Positions 27,301-35,010 of a stretch of DNA of 64,000 bases are shown here, piece by piece. Both the position numbers and the translations under genes were made by a program. The notes beneath the pieces are model-generated. The model saw only the letters and a program-made list of their open reading frames with translations. It searched no databases and was not told the origin of the DNA. Where the stretch lies: contig CP126122.1 of assembly GCA_030123565.1 (NCBI GenBank), positions 879,001-943,000 on the forward strand. Reading direction: 5' to 3'. The stretch comes from Nitrospira sp. (lineage in GTDB: Bacteria; Nitrospirota; Nitrospiria; Nitrospirales; Nitrospiraceae). How positions within the stretch are numbered: the stretch's first letter is position 1; every line of letters begins with the position of its first letter.

Positions 27301-27622
27301 TCAATTCGGACTGGGCCGCGTCGATGCCGTACTCCGGCTGAAAAAACACCTTGATGTAACTCATGCCCGCGAGCGATTGCGACTCGATATGCTCTACATA
27401 ACTCGCCTCGACGAAGCGTTGCTCCAATCGAAACGTAATCGCGCCTTCCATTTCACCGGGGCTCAAGCCGCGGTAAAAGGTCGTGACGAGGATCGAGGGC
27501 AGTTTGATTTCCGGAAAGATGTCCACGCGCATCTTCTGGTAGGACACGCCGCCCAGGATCAGCGCGATCATGCAGAGCGCGAAGACGGCATAGGGGTTTT
27601 TGAGGGCCGCGCGGGTCAGCAT
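24353..27622 (-). CDS. RND efflux pump, inner-membrane permease
   Basis: This 1089-residue protein has the AcrB-like layout: a first helix (NPYAVFALCMIALILGG), a large periplasmic loop, TM2-6, a second loop and TM8-12. Familiar stretches include LEQRFVEASYVEHIESQSL, PSEVVTAINAQSAIIPAGN, and MIGTLMMMGIVVSNSILLVD in the tenth helix. Of the AcrB proton-relay residues, the Asp407/Asp408 pair is DN here (LLDNNIVVQEN) and the Lys940 position is Ser (GIVVSNSILL), so coupling may differ from classical multidrug pumps. Substrate unknown. The start overlaps the end of the response-regulator gene by 7 bases. Confidence 0.92.
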   Translation of the reverse strand: MLTRAALKNPYAVFALCMIALILGGVSYQKMRVDIFPEIKLPSILVTTFYRGLSPGEMEGAITFRLEQRFVEASYVEHIESQSLAGMSYIKVFFQPEYGIDAAQSELTSLAYSVIRTLPPGVYPPSVFKFGVSSLPVGLLSVASDSLSAKEIRDLAYFTVRGQIASIPGISFGPPLGGKVRQITVFLDQQRLLARGISPSEVVTAINAQSAIIPAGNVKLGDLDYFVYSNSLIDVVDKINDIPIKVVNGTPVMVRDIGTAADSSAIQTSIVRVNGREATYIPITRQEGANTLEVTDGIRAKLSKLTEIPAGTTVKFLYDQSLYIRQAIANLQKEGLLGAGLAGLMIFIFLASVKAALVVGLAIPLSLTTALVALYLTGQSVNIMTLGGLALVIGTLLDNNIVVQENLHRHLEMGKDGRSAAEDSATELTLPIFVATICILIVYLPIMFFTGIIKYLFVPLAMTVAFAMLADYVVSMSVTPVVLSWLYQNGHGKSLEQDASADEGWFRYVLAIYEPLLRTGLRFKPIVIGIAALALLGTGAFVIPQLHSEFFPKVDAGNFTMHVVAPEGSRIEKTTAIVGQIEQLVHDTIPKEDLEEVISNTGLYYGDAARFAPNTGNHTAFVLVNLVTGHQGRTDDYIALLRSKLKASLPGVEVAFQTGGIISDVLNFGLKAPIDIQVKGPSLDIIRPVAERIQQQIAQVPDTVDVRIKQGKSYPELHIDVDRTKAAYYGINQNRVVVDVITGISSNLALSPNYWLDPKTANGYFLLAQYPEQSLTSTEDLLNIPIIGARTPLLPTASLTGGGIQGSTLALQNTPFAGRQMDLTSGFYASGDDRRGPTVLLRDVAQLKFKTGPDSVDHYDLSRLINVLVTPVGNDLGRVAKNIEQVLAGITLPKDVTLQLRGEVANMRSAIQNFALALPLAVVLIYLVMVALFRSFIDPLIILVAVPLGWIGTVLILHLTDTSVNVESMIGTLMMMGIVVSNSILLVDFANRMVRHGATVEHAVLEAGRRRIRPILMTALATILGLLPLALGFGEGNETMVPLARAVVGGLAVSTIMTLLVVPVMHSLVLHRRERAPLSSTPGATSEEI

Positions 27623-28044
27623 GGGGTCGCCATCCGTAACGTGCAGTTATGTTCGATCCAGAATTTCCACGTATGCAGGACCAGCGCGACGAGGTCCTGG
27701 AATTGCCCCGGTTTCACCACATAGCCGTTCGCTCCTGCCTGGTAGCAGGCGCGGATGTCCGCGGCGTCGTCGGAGCTGGTGAGAATCACGATCGGAATGT
27801 GCGCATAACGCGCATCCTGTTTGAGGCGCGTCAGCACATCGACCCCGCGCTCACCCCGCAATTTGAGGTCGAGCAGAATGAGCGCCGGTTCATCGCCGAT
27901 CACATGGTCGGTGAGATGGAGCATTGCCGCGAGGCTGCCGTCGGTGATGGTCAGGGTGCCCTTGTAACCGGCATGCGTCAGCGCTTGGCGAAACAGTTCA
28001 CATTCGCCGGGGCTGTCGTCGATGAGCAGGATGGAAGGGGGCAT
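27616..28044 (-). CDS. Stand-alone response regulator (Rcp1-like receiver)
   Basis: I choose the ATG at 28044 (MPPSILLIDDSPGECELFRQ); an upstream start would add a non-conserved leader. The 142-residue product is a single receiver domain: acidic pair in LLIDDS, phospho-acceptor Asp in LILLDLKLRGERG, Thr in VILTSS and Lys in YVVKPG. It has the Rcp1-type long loop seen in single-domain regulators linked to phytochrome-like kinases. There is no output domain, so it may act by protein contact. It is the first gene of the pump operon, which is odd: such operons normally carry a DNA-binding regulator. Confidence 0.9.
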   Translation of the reverse strand: MPPSILLIDDSPGECELFRQALTHAGYKGTLTITDGSLAAMLHLTDHVIGDEPALILLDLKLRGERGVDVLTRLKQDARYAHIPIVILTSSDDAADIRACYQAGANGYVVKPGQFQDLVALVLHTWKFWIEHNCTLRMATPC

Positions 28045-28194
28045 GGCGTACGAGTCCGGTGAAGTCTGCGAAGAAGGAGAGCAGGGACTGTGCCGCAAAC
28101 AACGTCTGTCGGTTCAATCACGCAAGCCGCTGAAAATATGGCGTACGGGGGAATGAAGGAGAGAATCATGCGCGACGTTGATTACCGAAACTCT

Positions 28195-28231
28195 GGAGAA
28201 ATTCCAGAGGGGAGGGGAGAAATTCCAGAGG
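28195..28231. repeat. Tandem 16-bp repeat upstream of the pump operon
   Basis: GGAGAAATTCCAGAGG occurs at 28195-28210 and again at 28216-28231, a 21-base (two helical turns) spacing. The first copy is also a dyad, CTCTGG-AGAAATT-CCAGAG. Phased copies 150-190 bases upstream of the response-regulator start look like tandem protein-binding sites. Confidence 0.45.
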
Positions 28232-28304
28232 AGAGCGCGGGCTGTTTGATCGCCAAGAGACACTGCCGGCTCACGGGACACTGCTCGCTCACCGTCTCGC
28301 GAGC

Positions 28305-28344
28305 GTGCACAGACGTGGCGTCATTTATTCATGACGCCGTGCAC
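28305..28344. repeat. Compound hairpin in the spacer
   Basis: GGCGTCAT (28317-28324) pairs perfectly with ATGACGCC (28331-28338) around a 6-base loop, and flanking GTGCAC words at 28305 and 28339 can extend the stem past an internal loop. It lies between the divergent pump operon and the small membrane-protein gene and could be a terminator, an attenuator or part of a repeat element. Confidence 0.4.
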
Positions 28345-28393
28345 CTCGCCGGCCTGCGCAAACCTGACGCTCGTTATTCCTTGCGTTGCGCAC

Positions 28394-28487
28394 CTCGCAG
28401 AACGCGCATGATGAAACTATGCTCGTCCGATGCGCGCAGTGAGGGCCGGTTTGGCCACTCCTCCTTAAAAACAACGGGAGGAGTGCC
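28394..28487. repeat. Dispersed repeat element, copy B, with an adjoining hairpin
   Basis: CTCGCAGAACGCGCA (28394) and CGTCCGATGCGCGCAG (28424-28439) are identical to words in the element at 12364-12421, in the same order, followed in both by GGCCACTC. The segment between the words differs but again can pair (GCAT/ATGC). Immediately beyond, GGCCACTCCTCC and GGAGGAGTGCC form a stem with one bulge. Confidence 0.65.
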
Positions 28488-28565
28488 ATTCCGTTCTCCT
28501 CAGGCTTCTCGGCGCTTCTGGTAGACTTTTCACTGAGAGCAGGCCGTACCCAGGAGACTCACCCC

Positions 28566-28877
28566 ATGGCGTCTGGAGATCGATATATCAAGGCCAGTCG
28601 TTATGACCTAGAGGCGCAACGGCACAATAGAAGCCTGTTTAACCGTCGATTGGCGGCGCAACCATGGCTTGCGCTTGTCTGTGGGATGGGCATGAGCACT
28701 CTTGGTTTGGCTGCCGTTTCCAATTGGATCGAGGCTCCCATCTGGGAACGGCATCCGTGGGAGGGCTGGCTTCTTGGAGGAGTCGCCTTTCTGGTTGCCT
28801 GCTACTTTTGTGTTTGTGTCGTGAAGGGCTGGCGCAACCATGTTTTTGATGGCACGAAAGGCCGCCAAAAAGGATAA
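28566..28877 (+). CDS. Small two-helix membrane protein, unknown function
   Basis: The 103-residue product starts at an ATG with AGGAG at good distance. It has a polar basic head (ASRYDLEAQRHNRSLFNRRL) and two hydrophobic segments (WLALVCGMGMSTLGLAAVSN and GWLLGGVAFLVACYFCVCVV), then a short basic tail. It is predicted to be an inner-membrane protein with both ends in the cytoplasm. I do not recognise the family. It stands alone between the repeat-rich spacer and the phosphofructokinase gene. Confidence 0.55.
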   Translation: MASGDRYIKASRYDLEAQRHNRSLFNRRLAAQPWLALVCGMGMSTLGLAAVSNWIEAPIWERHPWEGWLLGGVAFLVACYFCVCVVKGWRNHVFDGTKGRQKG

Positions 28878-29317
28878 CCGACCTCAGTGATCGTCCTGCT
28901 TGACGCTCTCTCTTTCTCAGTGTAGGGTCCACTCCGTCGTCGATAGTGCGAGATCCTGGTAGGAGGCCGTCGATGTATATGCGGCGACCCTCCGTTTCCT
29001 CTCCCCGGCGGTCTTGTAGGCCTCTCGGGAGGAGTTCCAGCACTGCCTCGACAATACCATCAGCCAGGAGGATATAATTTCCTGCGCTGAGAAACGGGAT
29101 GCCCAAGCGAAGGTCTGCGAAGACGGCGAGTGTGAAACGGAAAGGGCACAAAGCGGACGACAGGGTGGGCTTCTGCCGGAAAAAAGGCAAAACTCCGAAT
29201 GACCGGCTCGAGTCAGAAACAGTCTGAACGGAACGGGCCGTGGAAAAATCATTTGGGTGCCGGACCGGTCGAGCCGGAAGAGGGCGGACAGCGGCGGAGG
29301 AGCGGGAGGAGAGCACA
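28878..29317. other. Intergenic spacer, no confident gene
   Basis: This 440-base gap precedes the phosphofructokinase gene. A minus-strand frame through it encodes a plausible stretch (LRLGIPFLSAGNYILLADGI) but continues antisense through the small membrane-protein gene and has no ribosome-binding site, so it may be a gene remnant or chance. A promoter for pfp must lie here. Confidence 0.3.
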
Positions 29318-30577
29318 ATGGGTCAACAAGGGCCGGTCGTGGCGATTCTCGTCGGGGGTGGGCCTGCGCCTGGCATCAACAGCGTGATCGGGGCCGCCAC
29401 GATCCGGAGCATTCTCGGCGGCTGTGACGTCGTCGGCATCCTGGACGGGTTCAAATGGATCATGGAGGGCAATGCGAGCAAGGTCAAGCCCCTGTCGATC
29501 GAGGCCATCAGCCGCATTCACTTCAGCGGTGGTTCCTACCTTGGGACGGCACGCGCGAATCCCACACAAAAAGCCGAGCACCTCGATGCCTGTCTGGCGA
29601 CTCTGGACAAACTCGGCGTGACGAGGCTGATCACGATCGGAGGAGACGACACGGCCTTTTCCGCACTGAAGGTGGAGCAACGGGCGGCCGGTCGGCTCCA
29701 GGTGGTGCACGTGCCCAAGACCATCGACAACGATCTGGACCTTCCGCACGGGATTCCCACGTTCGGGTTCCAGACCGCCCGCCACATCGGCGTCGAGCTG
29801 GTGAAAAGTTTGATGGTCGATGCGGAGACGACCTCGCGCTGGTACTTCGTCGTGACGATGGGGCGCAAGGCCGGGCACCTGGCCTTGGGAATCGGCAAGG
29901 CGGCCGGCGCGACGCTGACGGTCATCCCCGAGGAATTTCGTCACAGGCCCATCCGCCTCACAACATTGGTCGATATCCTGGCCGGAGCGGTCATCAAGCG
30001 GCTCACCGCCGGGAGGTCGGACGGTGTGGCGGTGTTGGCGGAAGGCCTGGTCGAAATCCTCGATCAGCAGGACCTCAGCGGATTGGAAGATGTGGAGCGG
30101 GACCAACATGGGCATGTGCGGCTCTCCGAGATCAACTTCGGTTCCGTGCTCAAACGGGCGGTGGAAAAGGAGCTGCGGTCCCTTGGCATCAAGATCACGC
30201 TTGTCGATAAAAACATCGGCTACGAACTCCGTTGCGCGGACCCCATTTCGTTCGATATGGAATACACCCGTGACCTCGGGTATTGCGCGGCGCAGTTTCT
30301 CCTGGAGGGAGGGAATGCCGCCATGGTCTCGATTCAAAACGGCCGGTTCATTCCGATCCCGTTCGACCAGATTCTGGACCCTGCCACGGGCCGCACCAGG
30401 GTGCGCATGGTGGACGTGGAATCGGAATCCTATGTCATTGCCCGCCGGTACATGATTCGTCTCTCTCCGGAGGACGTGAACCACCCGCAGGAACTGTCTC
30501 GCCTCGCGACGACCGCCGGGTTGTCGCCGGAAGCCTTTCGCAGTCGGTTCGAATCGATCGTCGCAGAGAGGTTGTGA
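29318..30577 (+). CDS. pfp: Phosphofructokinase, pyrophosphate-dependent type
   Basis: The 419-residue protein has the PFK nucleotide region VAILVGGGPAPGINSVIGA, ITIGGDDTAFSAL and the catalytic loop PKTIDNDLDLPHG. The GGDD in place of GGDG and the Lys in PKTIDND in place of Gly are the recognised marks of pyrophosphate-using enzymes, which interconvert fructose 6-phosphate and fructose 1,6-bisphosphate reversibly. GRKAGHLALGIGKAAGA binds the sugar phosphate. The ATG at 29318 follows GGGAGGAG. In an autotroph such an enzyme could work in either glycolytic or gluconeogenic direction. Confidence 0.88.
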   Translation: MGQQGPVVAILVGGGPAPGINSVIGAATIRSILGGCDVVGILDGFKWIMEGNASKVKPLSIEAISRIHFSGGSYLGTARANPTQKAEHLDACLATLDKLGVTRLITIGGDDTAFSALKVEQRAAGRLQVVHVPKTIDNDLDLPHGIPTFGFQTARHIGVELVKSLMVDAETTSRWYFVVTMGRKAGHLALGIGKAAGATLTVIPEEFRHRPIRLTTLVDILAGAVIKRLTAGRSDGVAVLAEGLVEILDQQDLSGLEDVERDQHGHVRLSEINFGSVLKRAVEKELRSLGIKITLVDKNIGYELRCADPISFDMEYTRDLGYCAAQFLLEGGNAAMVSIQNGRFIPIPFDQILDPATGRTRVRMVDVESESYVIARRYMIRLSPEDVNHPQELSRLATTAGLSPEAFRSRFESIVAERL

Positions 30578-30688
30578 CGTACGGAGAAGGAATTGGAGCG
30601 GCGTCGATTACGTGAATCCGAGGAATCTGGACATTGCCTGGCTAGGGGAATACCATGGGCCAAACGATGTTCAGGTTCTTCATGAGGG

Positions 30689-30901
30689 ATGAGGATGAGT
30701 GAATTGATCTTTATGGTTGAAGAGGCACCGGAAGGCGGGTTTATTGCTCGTGCCCTCGGGCTGTCTATTTTTACCGAAGCAGACACGCTCGAGGAGTTGC
30801 CGGGCAAGGTCCGTGATGCAGTCCGCTGTCACTTCGAGGAGGGGCATGCTCCGAAGGTCGTTCGCCTCCACCATGTCCGCGAAGAAGTCATCTCCGTATG
30901 A
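30689..30901 (+). CDS. hicB: HicB-like antitoxin
   Basis: The 70-residue product reads LIFMVEEAPEGGFIARALGL, then TEADTLEELPGKVRDAVRCHF, the beta-hairpin plus helix of the HicB partial RNase H fold (E-x-x-E-GG-F-x-A ... ET-LEEL ... AV). A second ATG at 30695 has better spacing from GAGGG and may be the true start. The HicA gene overlaps its end by 4 bases, so the two are translationally coupled. It probably neutralises HicA. No DNA-binding domain is visible in this short form, so autoregulation would need another mode. Confidence 0.85.
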   Translation: MRMSELIFMVEEAPEGGFIARALGLSIFTEADTLEELPGKVRDAVRCHFEEGHAPKVVRLHHVREEVISV

Positions 30902-31140
30902 GGCTTCCCCGCGATCTCTCGGGAAGCGATCTCGCTCAGTCTCTTCGTAAAGTCGGATACTCCGTCACTCGCCAAACCGGTAGTCACCTTCGACTCACCA
31001 CTCGTGAACAGGGTGAGCACCATCTCACCATCCCTCAACATACGCCGCTTCGTGTCGGCACGCTGTCTGCGATTCTCGCCGATGTGGCTGCGCACTTCCA
31101 GATTAGTCGTGAGGAGCTGCTCAACAGACTCTTCAAGTGA
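30898..31140 (+). CDS. hicA: HicA-type mRNA interferase toxin
   Basis: The 80-residue protein has the double-stranded-RNA-binding-like HicA fold: LPRDLSGSDLAQSLRKVGYS, the catalytic RQTGSHLRLT (GSH histidine), HHLTIPQHTPLRVGTLSAIL and a last helix FQISREELLNRLF. HicA cleaves mRNA independently of translation until bound by HicB. ATGA overlap with hicB fixes the start. The pair sits between pfp and an aldose epimerase-like gene. Confidence 0.92.
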   Translation: MRLPRDLSGSDLAQSLRKVGYSVTRQTGSHLRLTTREQGEHHLTIPQHTPLRVGTLSAILADVAAHFQISREELLNRLFK

Positions 31141-31219
31141 GACAAGGATGTGAGAAGGGGCCTGTACAGGACAGGCTCATGTTCGGTTTCACCGCATGCT
31201 TCAGTTGCTTGATGGGTAG

Positions 31220-32191
31220 ATGGCTATGATCCCAGATCCCACGCCGGACAGCGAAATCTCCCTCTCCTTCGACCGCCAGCGAGCGGTGATTTCGCCTTGG
31301 GGCGCTGCGTTGCGGCGTTATTACCTGCTGGAAGCCGACGGCGGCGAGACCGACATCGTATGGGGCTATTCGGGAGGCAGCCGGAAGAAGGGCGGGCAGG
31401 GCGATGTCCTCATCCCCTTTCCTGGTCGCATTGCCGAAGGCCGTTATTCATTCGACGGACAGGCGTTGCAACTCGAACGCAACGACAAGGAAGGTCCGAA
31501 CGCGATCCATGGATTCGTCCGGACAGTACCCTGGAAGACGCATCAGGCCGATTCGAATCGCGTCTCGTTCGACGTTCGCCTCGATGCCGAACTCTATGGG
31601 AAGCGGGGGTATCCCTTCTCCCTCGCCGTTCGCATCACCTATGGTGTGGATGATCAGGGGCTCTCCTGTTCCTTTGCGGTTCAGAACATGGGGCGTCGGG
31701 CGGCGCCGGTCGGGGTGGGGTTTCATCCCTATTTCACCGTCGGCACGGCGCTGGTCGATGAGGCAGAGGCCAAGATCCCGGCTGCGGGCTATCTGGAATT
31801 CAACGAACGGCTCGTACCGACAGGCAAGATTCTCGATGCGGCCGGAACCGAGTGGGATTTCCGTGACTATCGCCGGATCGGCGACCGGCGATTCAATCAC
31901 TGTTATGTGCGACTCGAACGTGATGCGGAAGGGATGGCGACGGCATCGTTGCGCCATGGAGGGAACGGCCGCGCGATCGACATCGTGATGGATCGCTCCT
32001 TCTCTGCGCTCGTGGTCTATACCGGGGATGCCATACCCGATGCTCCACGCCGCGCCTTGGCCATCGAGCCGATGACCTGCGCGACGGACGCGTTCAACCA
32101 TCCTGACTGGGGCTTGAAACGACTGCTGCCGGACGACACGTTCGTCGGTCGCTACCTTGTCAGACACCGGCGGAGTCGAGGGCAATTCTAA
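31220..32191 (+). CDS. Aldose 1-epimerase family protein
   Basis: The 323-residue protein shows the galactose mutarotase fold: ISPWGAALRRYYLLEADGGE, DVLIPFPGRIAEGRYSFDG with the conserved N/R-RI pattern, NAIHGFVRTVPW (catalytic His region), VGFHPYFTV with a second His, and a final AIEPMTCATDAFNH supplying the acidic residue. It probably interconverts sugar anomers or hexose-6-phosphate epimers in the cytoplasm. It follows hicBA by 79 bases and may be expressed independently. Confidence 0.88.
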   Translation: MAMIPDPTPDSEISLSFDRQRAVISPWGAALRRYYLLEADGGETDIVWGYSGGSRKKGGQGDVLIPFPGRIAEGRYSFDGQALQLERNDKEGPNAIHGFVRTVPWKTHQADSNRVSFDVRLDAELYGKRGYPFSLAVRITYGVDDQGLSCSFAVQNMGRRAAPVGVGFHPYFTVGTALVDEAEAKIPAAGYLEFNERLVPTGKILDAAGTEWDFRDYRRIGDRRFNHCYVRLERDAEGMATASLRHGGNGRAIDIVMDRSFSALVVYTGDAIPDAPRRALAIEPMTCATDAFNHPDWGLKRLLPDDTFVGRYLVRHRRSRGQF

Positions 32192-32322
32192 CAGAGCCCT
32201 CCGCGCCCACGCCTCCCATTCCTGTTTCTTCTTCCTCTCAACCGGATCAGGAATGTGTAGAATAACCAGGAAGACCATCGGTCTGCAGGCCGCGATGCGT
32301 CGCGTCGTGGAAGGAGGAAAGA

Positions 32323-33573
32323 ATGGGCGACCAATCCTTTTATACAAATGCAGATTCAGGGCGCTGTCATCGGGAAAACAATGTTGTCGGCCCTTGGAGG
32401 AGAGGCACAGCCTTTCCTGTGCCGGTGATAGGCGCCATGGTGATCGGCTCGGCGGTCTTGTTCGTGCTTCCAGCCGGCGCGAGCCATCAAGGGCATGAGC
32501 GTCATGCTGGTGAAGAGGTTCATGAGACGACCGGCCCAGGGTACCAGATCCCAGGCGCGCCCTTTCACGTCTTTCTGGATCACGGAAAGGCCACGACCGG
32601 AGGCGGGAGGCTCGATCAGGCTCAGGCCGACGCAGCCGTGCAAACCGTCATCGATACCTTCACCTTCATGCTGCAACATCGGACCGACTATCCGAGGTTC
32701 GATGAGAGTCTGAAGAAGGAGGCGCTCCACCAGGTCATCATCGAACCCACCGTCGTCAATCAGGAGGGGAAGGCATTTCCCTTTCTGGTGGCTCGAACGA
32801 AAGATCCAGGCAAGGTCAACCTGTTGATCAGCGCCTCATTCTTGAAGGACAAGGGGTACTTGCACCATCCCGACAACCTGGCGCCGGTGCTGGCCAGGGA
32901 GTTTCAATGGGTGATCAGCAAGGCTGATACCGCTCCGAAGGCCAAAACCGTTTCGGTCGAACGGGATCTCAAGAAGGCTCCGATCCGTCAAGACCAAGAA
33001 ATCCTGGCCCTGTCGGGGGACGAACGCGCGCAAGTGTTGCAACAACTGTTCGACACCTACTTGAGAACAGTGGACGACCAGAAGAGCCTGGAGGGGCAGC
33101 CGTTTTACGAGGCGGGAACCACCACGTTGGTTCCACCGACTCAACCGGATTCCACCACGAAGCTCTACGAGATTCGGGTAAGGGAAGCTTTGCAGAAGAT
33201 CGTGCGGGATCCTTATTTTTTGGAACAGACGCCGAAAGCGGTCCGAAGCCTGCTCAATGGAAAAATTTGGAACGTGTCGTTCGTCAAAATCGATCAGCGG
33301 GACTGGGCCACGCGAACGCGAGTGCTTCCGGAAGACAAGGCCGTATCGGTGGGGGCACGTGACCATCGCATTCAACCGGCACAGATTTTGGTAAACACCT
33401 ATCGGACTGCGGGACCGGATGATCCGTTTTATCGGGACAGCAAGGGCTTGCCCATGGGCGCGCTCTCGGCGGACCAGCTGGCGATCGTCATCGCGTTGGA
33501 GATTCAACAGAACATCACCGAAAAGTCCATGAGCGGTCACGTCGCCCAGGATGCGCTCACCGCGCCGAAATGA
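32323..33573 (+). CDS. Exported or membrane-anchored protein of unknown function
   Basis: The ATG at 32323 follows GGAAGGAGGAAAG. A hydrophobic segment (VPVIGAMVIGSAVLFVLPAGA, residues about 33-53) acts as a signal anchor or long signal peptide. The mature region starts with a His/Glu-rich stretch (SHQGHERHAGEEVHE). It continues as a mixed alpha/beta domain with no motif I know; segments include VNLLISASFLKDKGYLHHPD and LAREFQWVISKAD. The length and steady coding pattern support a real gene. It is followed by a 207-base gap. Confidence 0.65.
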   Translation: MGDQSFYTNADSGRCHRENNVVGPWRRGTAFPVPVIGAMVIGSAVLFVLPAGASHQGHERHAGEEVHETTGPGYQIPGAPFHVFLDHGKATTGGGRLDQAQADAAVQTVIDTFTFMLQHRTDYPRFDESLKKEALHQVIIEPTVVNQEGKAFPFLVARTKDPGKVNLLISASFLKDKGYLHHPDNLAPVLAREFQWVISKADTAPKAKTVSVERDLKKAPIRQDQEILALSGDERAQVLQQLFDTYLRTVDDQKSLEGQPFYEAGTTTLVPPTQPDSTTKLYEIRVREALQKIVRDPYFLEQTPKAVRSLLNGKIWNVSFVKIDQRDWATRTRVLPEDKAVSVGARDHRIQPAQILVNTYRTAGPDDPFYRDSKGLPMGALSADQLAIVIALEIQQNITEKSMSGHVAQDALTAPK

Positions 33574-33780
33574 GGCATGCCGGGGCGTCATTCAAAAGAA
33601 GATACCCATGTTTTGCCGAGACATTCGACGGCCAACGGGTGGCCTCAGGTTCTTTCTGGGTTGGCTGCCGGGGTTTTCAGGAACCCTGTTGTCTCCGATA
33701 GCCGGTGCACTGGAGCGGGAGATGGTAGGAATCGGAAGATCGGCGGCCGGCAAACCGTCACAGACGACCTGAATGATTGA

Positions 33781-34347
33781 ATGGCCTCAGCCTTCTCACA
33801 TGCCCTCGTCGCACTGACCCTGGGCAAACTGTCCCACAGTCACGTGATGGATCGGCACGCGCTCCTGCTGGGCGTTGGGTGTTCGGTTCTGCCGGATGTC
33901 GATGTGATCGGATTCTGGTACGGCGTTCAGTATGGGGATTTGTGGGGCCATCGCGGCCTGACGCACTCACTGGCCTTTGCCGCACTGGTGAGCGCGCTGC
34001 TGGTCGCCCTCCGTTATCGGCGGCAGTCCGGGACCGTGATGGCGGGGATGGGGCTCTATTTCTTTCTTTGCGCCGCGTCCCATGGCGTCCTCGATGCGCT
34101 GACCGATGGAGGGTTGGGCGTGGCGTTCTTTTCTCCGTTCGATACGACCAGATATTTTTTTACGGTTCGGCCGGTCGCCGTGTCTCCGATCGGCATTCAG
34201 GAATTTTTCAGCGATCAGGCGGTTCGCGTACTCGCCAGCGAGGCGAAGTGGATCTGGCTGCCGGCCTGTGCCGGGTTTATAGCGCTTCGCGCCCTGAGAC
34301 AGGCGTGGTCACAGAAGCAAGCGGCATCACGATCACAAGCAGATTGA
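33781..34347 (+). CDS. YdjM-family membrane-bound metal-dependent hydrolase-like protein
   Basis: The 188-residue polytopic protein has the YdjM (LexA-binding inner-membrane hydrolase) pattern: MASAFSHALVALTLGKL, GVGCSVLPDVDVIGF with the LPD-x-D metal motif, HRGLTHSLAFAALVSALLV with the HRG-x-THS motif, and FLCAASHGVLDALTDGGLGV. These His/Asp motifs suggest phospholipase-C-like metal binding at the membrane. Physiological substrate is not known. No strong ribosome-binding site is present upstream of the ATG. Confidence 0.85.
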   Translation: MASAFSHALVALTLGKLSHSHVMDRHALLLGVGCSVLPDVDVIGFWYGVQYGDLWGHRGLTHSLAFAALVSALLVALRYRRQSGTVMAGMGLYFFLCAASHGVLDALTDGGLGVAFFSPFDTTRYFFTVRPVAVSPIGIQEFFSDQAVRVLASEAKWIWLPACAGFIALRALRQAWSQKQAASRSQAD

Positions 34348-34479
34348 TGACCGGCACATATCCGCTTTTTCCGGCCGTTCGTCCTGCCTGATTCATGAAA
34401 TCTATAGGGGGTCGTGAGAAGCCCGCGTGTTACAGTGCGCAGTGACCTCACATCGACAGGCCGATCTGTGACAGCCTCC

Positions 34480-34944
34480 ATGTTCGACGTCATTCTCTAT
34501 CAACCTGAAATTCCCCCGAACACCGGCAACATCATCCGGCTCTGCGCCAACACCGGCGCTCATCTGCACCTGGTCAAACCGCTGGGATTTACCCTGGAGG
34601 ATAAACAACTGCTGCGGGCCGGACTGGATTATCACGAATTCGCGACCATCACGGTCTATAACGGTTGGGCGGAATGTGCTGAGCGCATGAAGGACCGACG
34701 GCTGTTTGCCGTCTCCACCAAGGGCAGGCAACGGTACGACTTGGTCAACTATGCGGCGGGCGATGCCTTTCTGTTCGGCCCGGAAAGCCGAGGATTGCCG
34801 CCGGAGATCCTGGGCAGCGTTTCCGAGCAGCAACGCATCCGCATCCCGATGGTGCCGGGAAGCCGGAGCCTGAATCTCTCCAATACCGTCGCGGTGGTGA
34901 TCTATGAAGCCTGGCGGCAGGGCGAATTTGGAAAGGGTCGGTAA
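34480..34944 (+). CDS. trmL: tRNA (cytidine/uridine-2'-O-)-methyltransferase TrmL
   Basis: The SPOUT-fold enzyme begins FDVILYQPEIPPNTGNIIRL (the TrmL/TrmH motif 1 with N-TGN), continues CANTGAHLHLVKPLGF, and has motif 2 in LFGPESRGLPPEI and motif 3 in IRIPMVPGSRSLNLSNTVAV, which form the SAM-binding knot. It methylates the 2'-hydroxyl of the wobble nucleotide in leucine tRNAs. I chose ATG 34480; a GTG at 34468 is possible. The length of 154 is typical. Confidence 0.93.
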   Translation: MFDVILYQPEIPPNTGNIIRLCANTGAHLHLVKPLGFTLEDKQLLRAGLDYHEFATITVYNGWAECAERMKDRRLFAVSTKGRQRYDLVNYAAGDAFLFGPESRGLPPEILGSVSEQQRIRIPMVPGSRSLNLSNTVAVVIYEAWRQGEFGKGR

Positions 34945-35010
34945 AGAAGCGAAGAGCAAAGACTCCAGAACCTATCCCATGTGCAGTTGCTGAGCGAGAC
35001 CGGGGGACAT

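Noticed and set aside
28195..28231. Possible CRISPR-like array
   Set aside because: Only two repeat copies with a 5-base spacer and no cas gene; phased binding sites are more likely.
28639..29316. Minus-strand frame across the spacer before pfp
   Set aside because: Part of it looks protein-like, but it runs antisense through the small membrane-protein gene, lacks a ribosome-binding site and matches no family I know.
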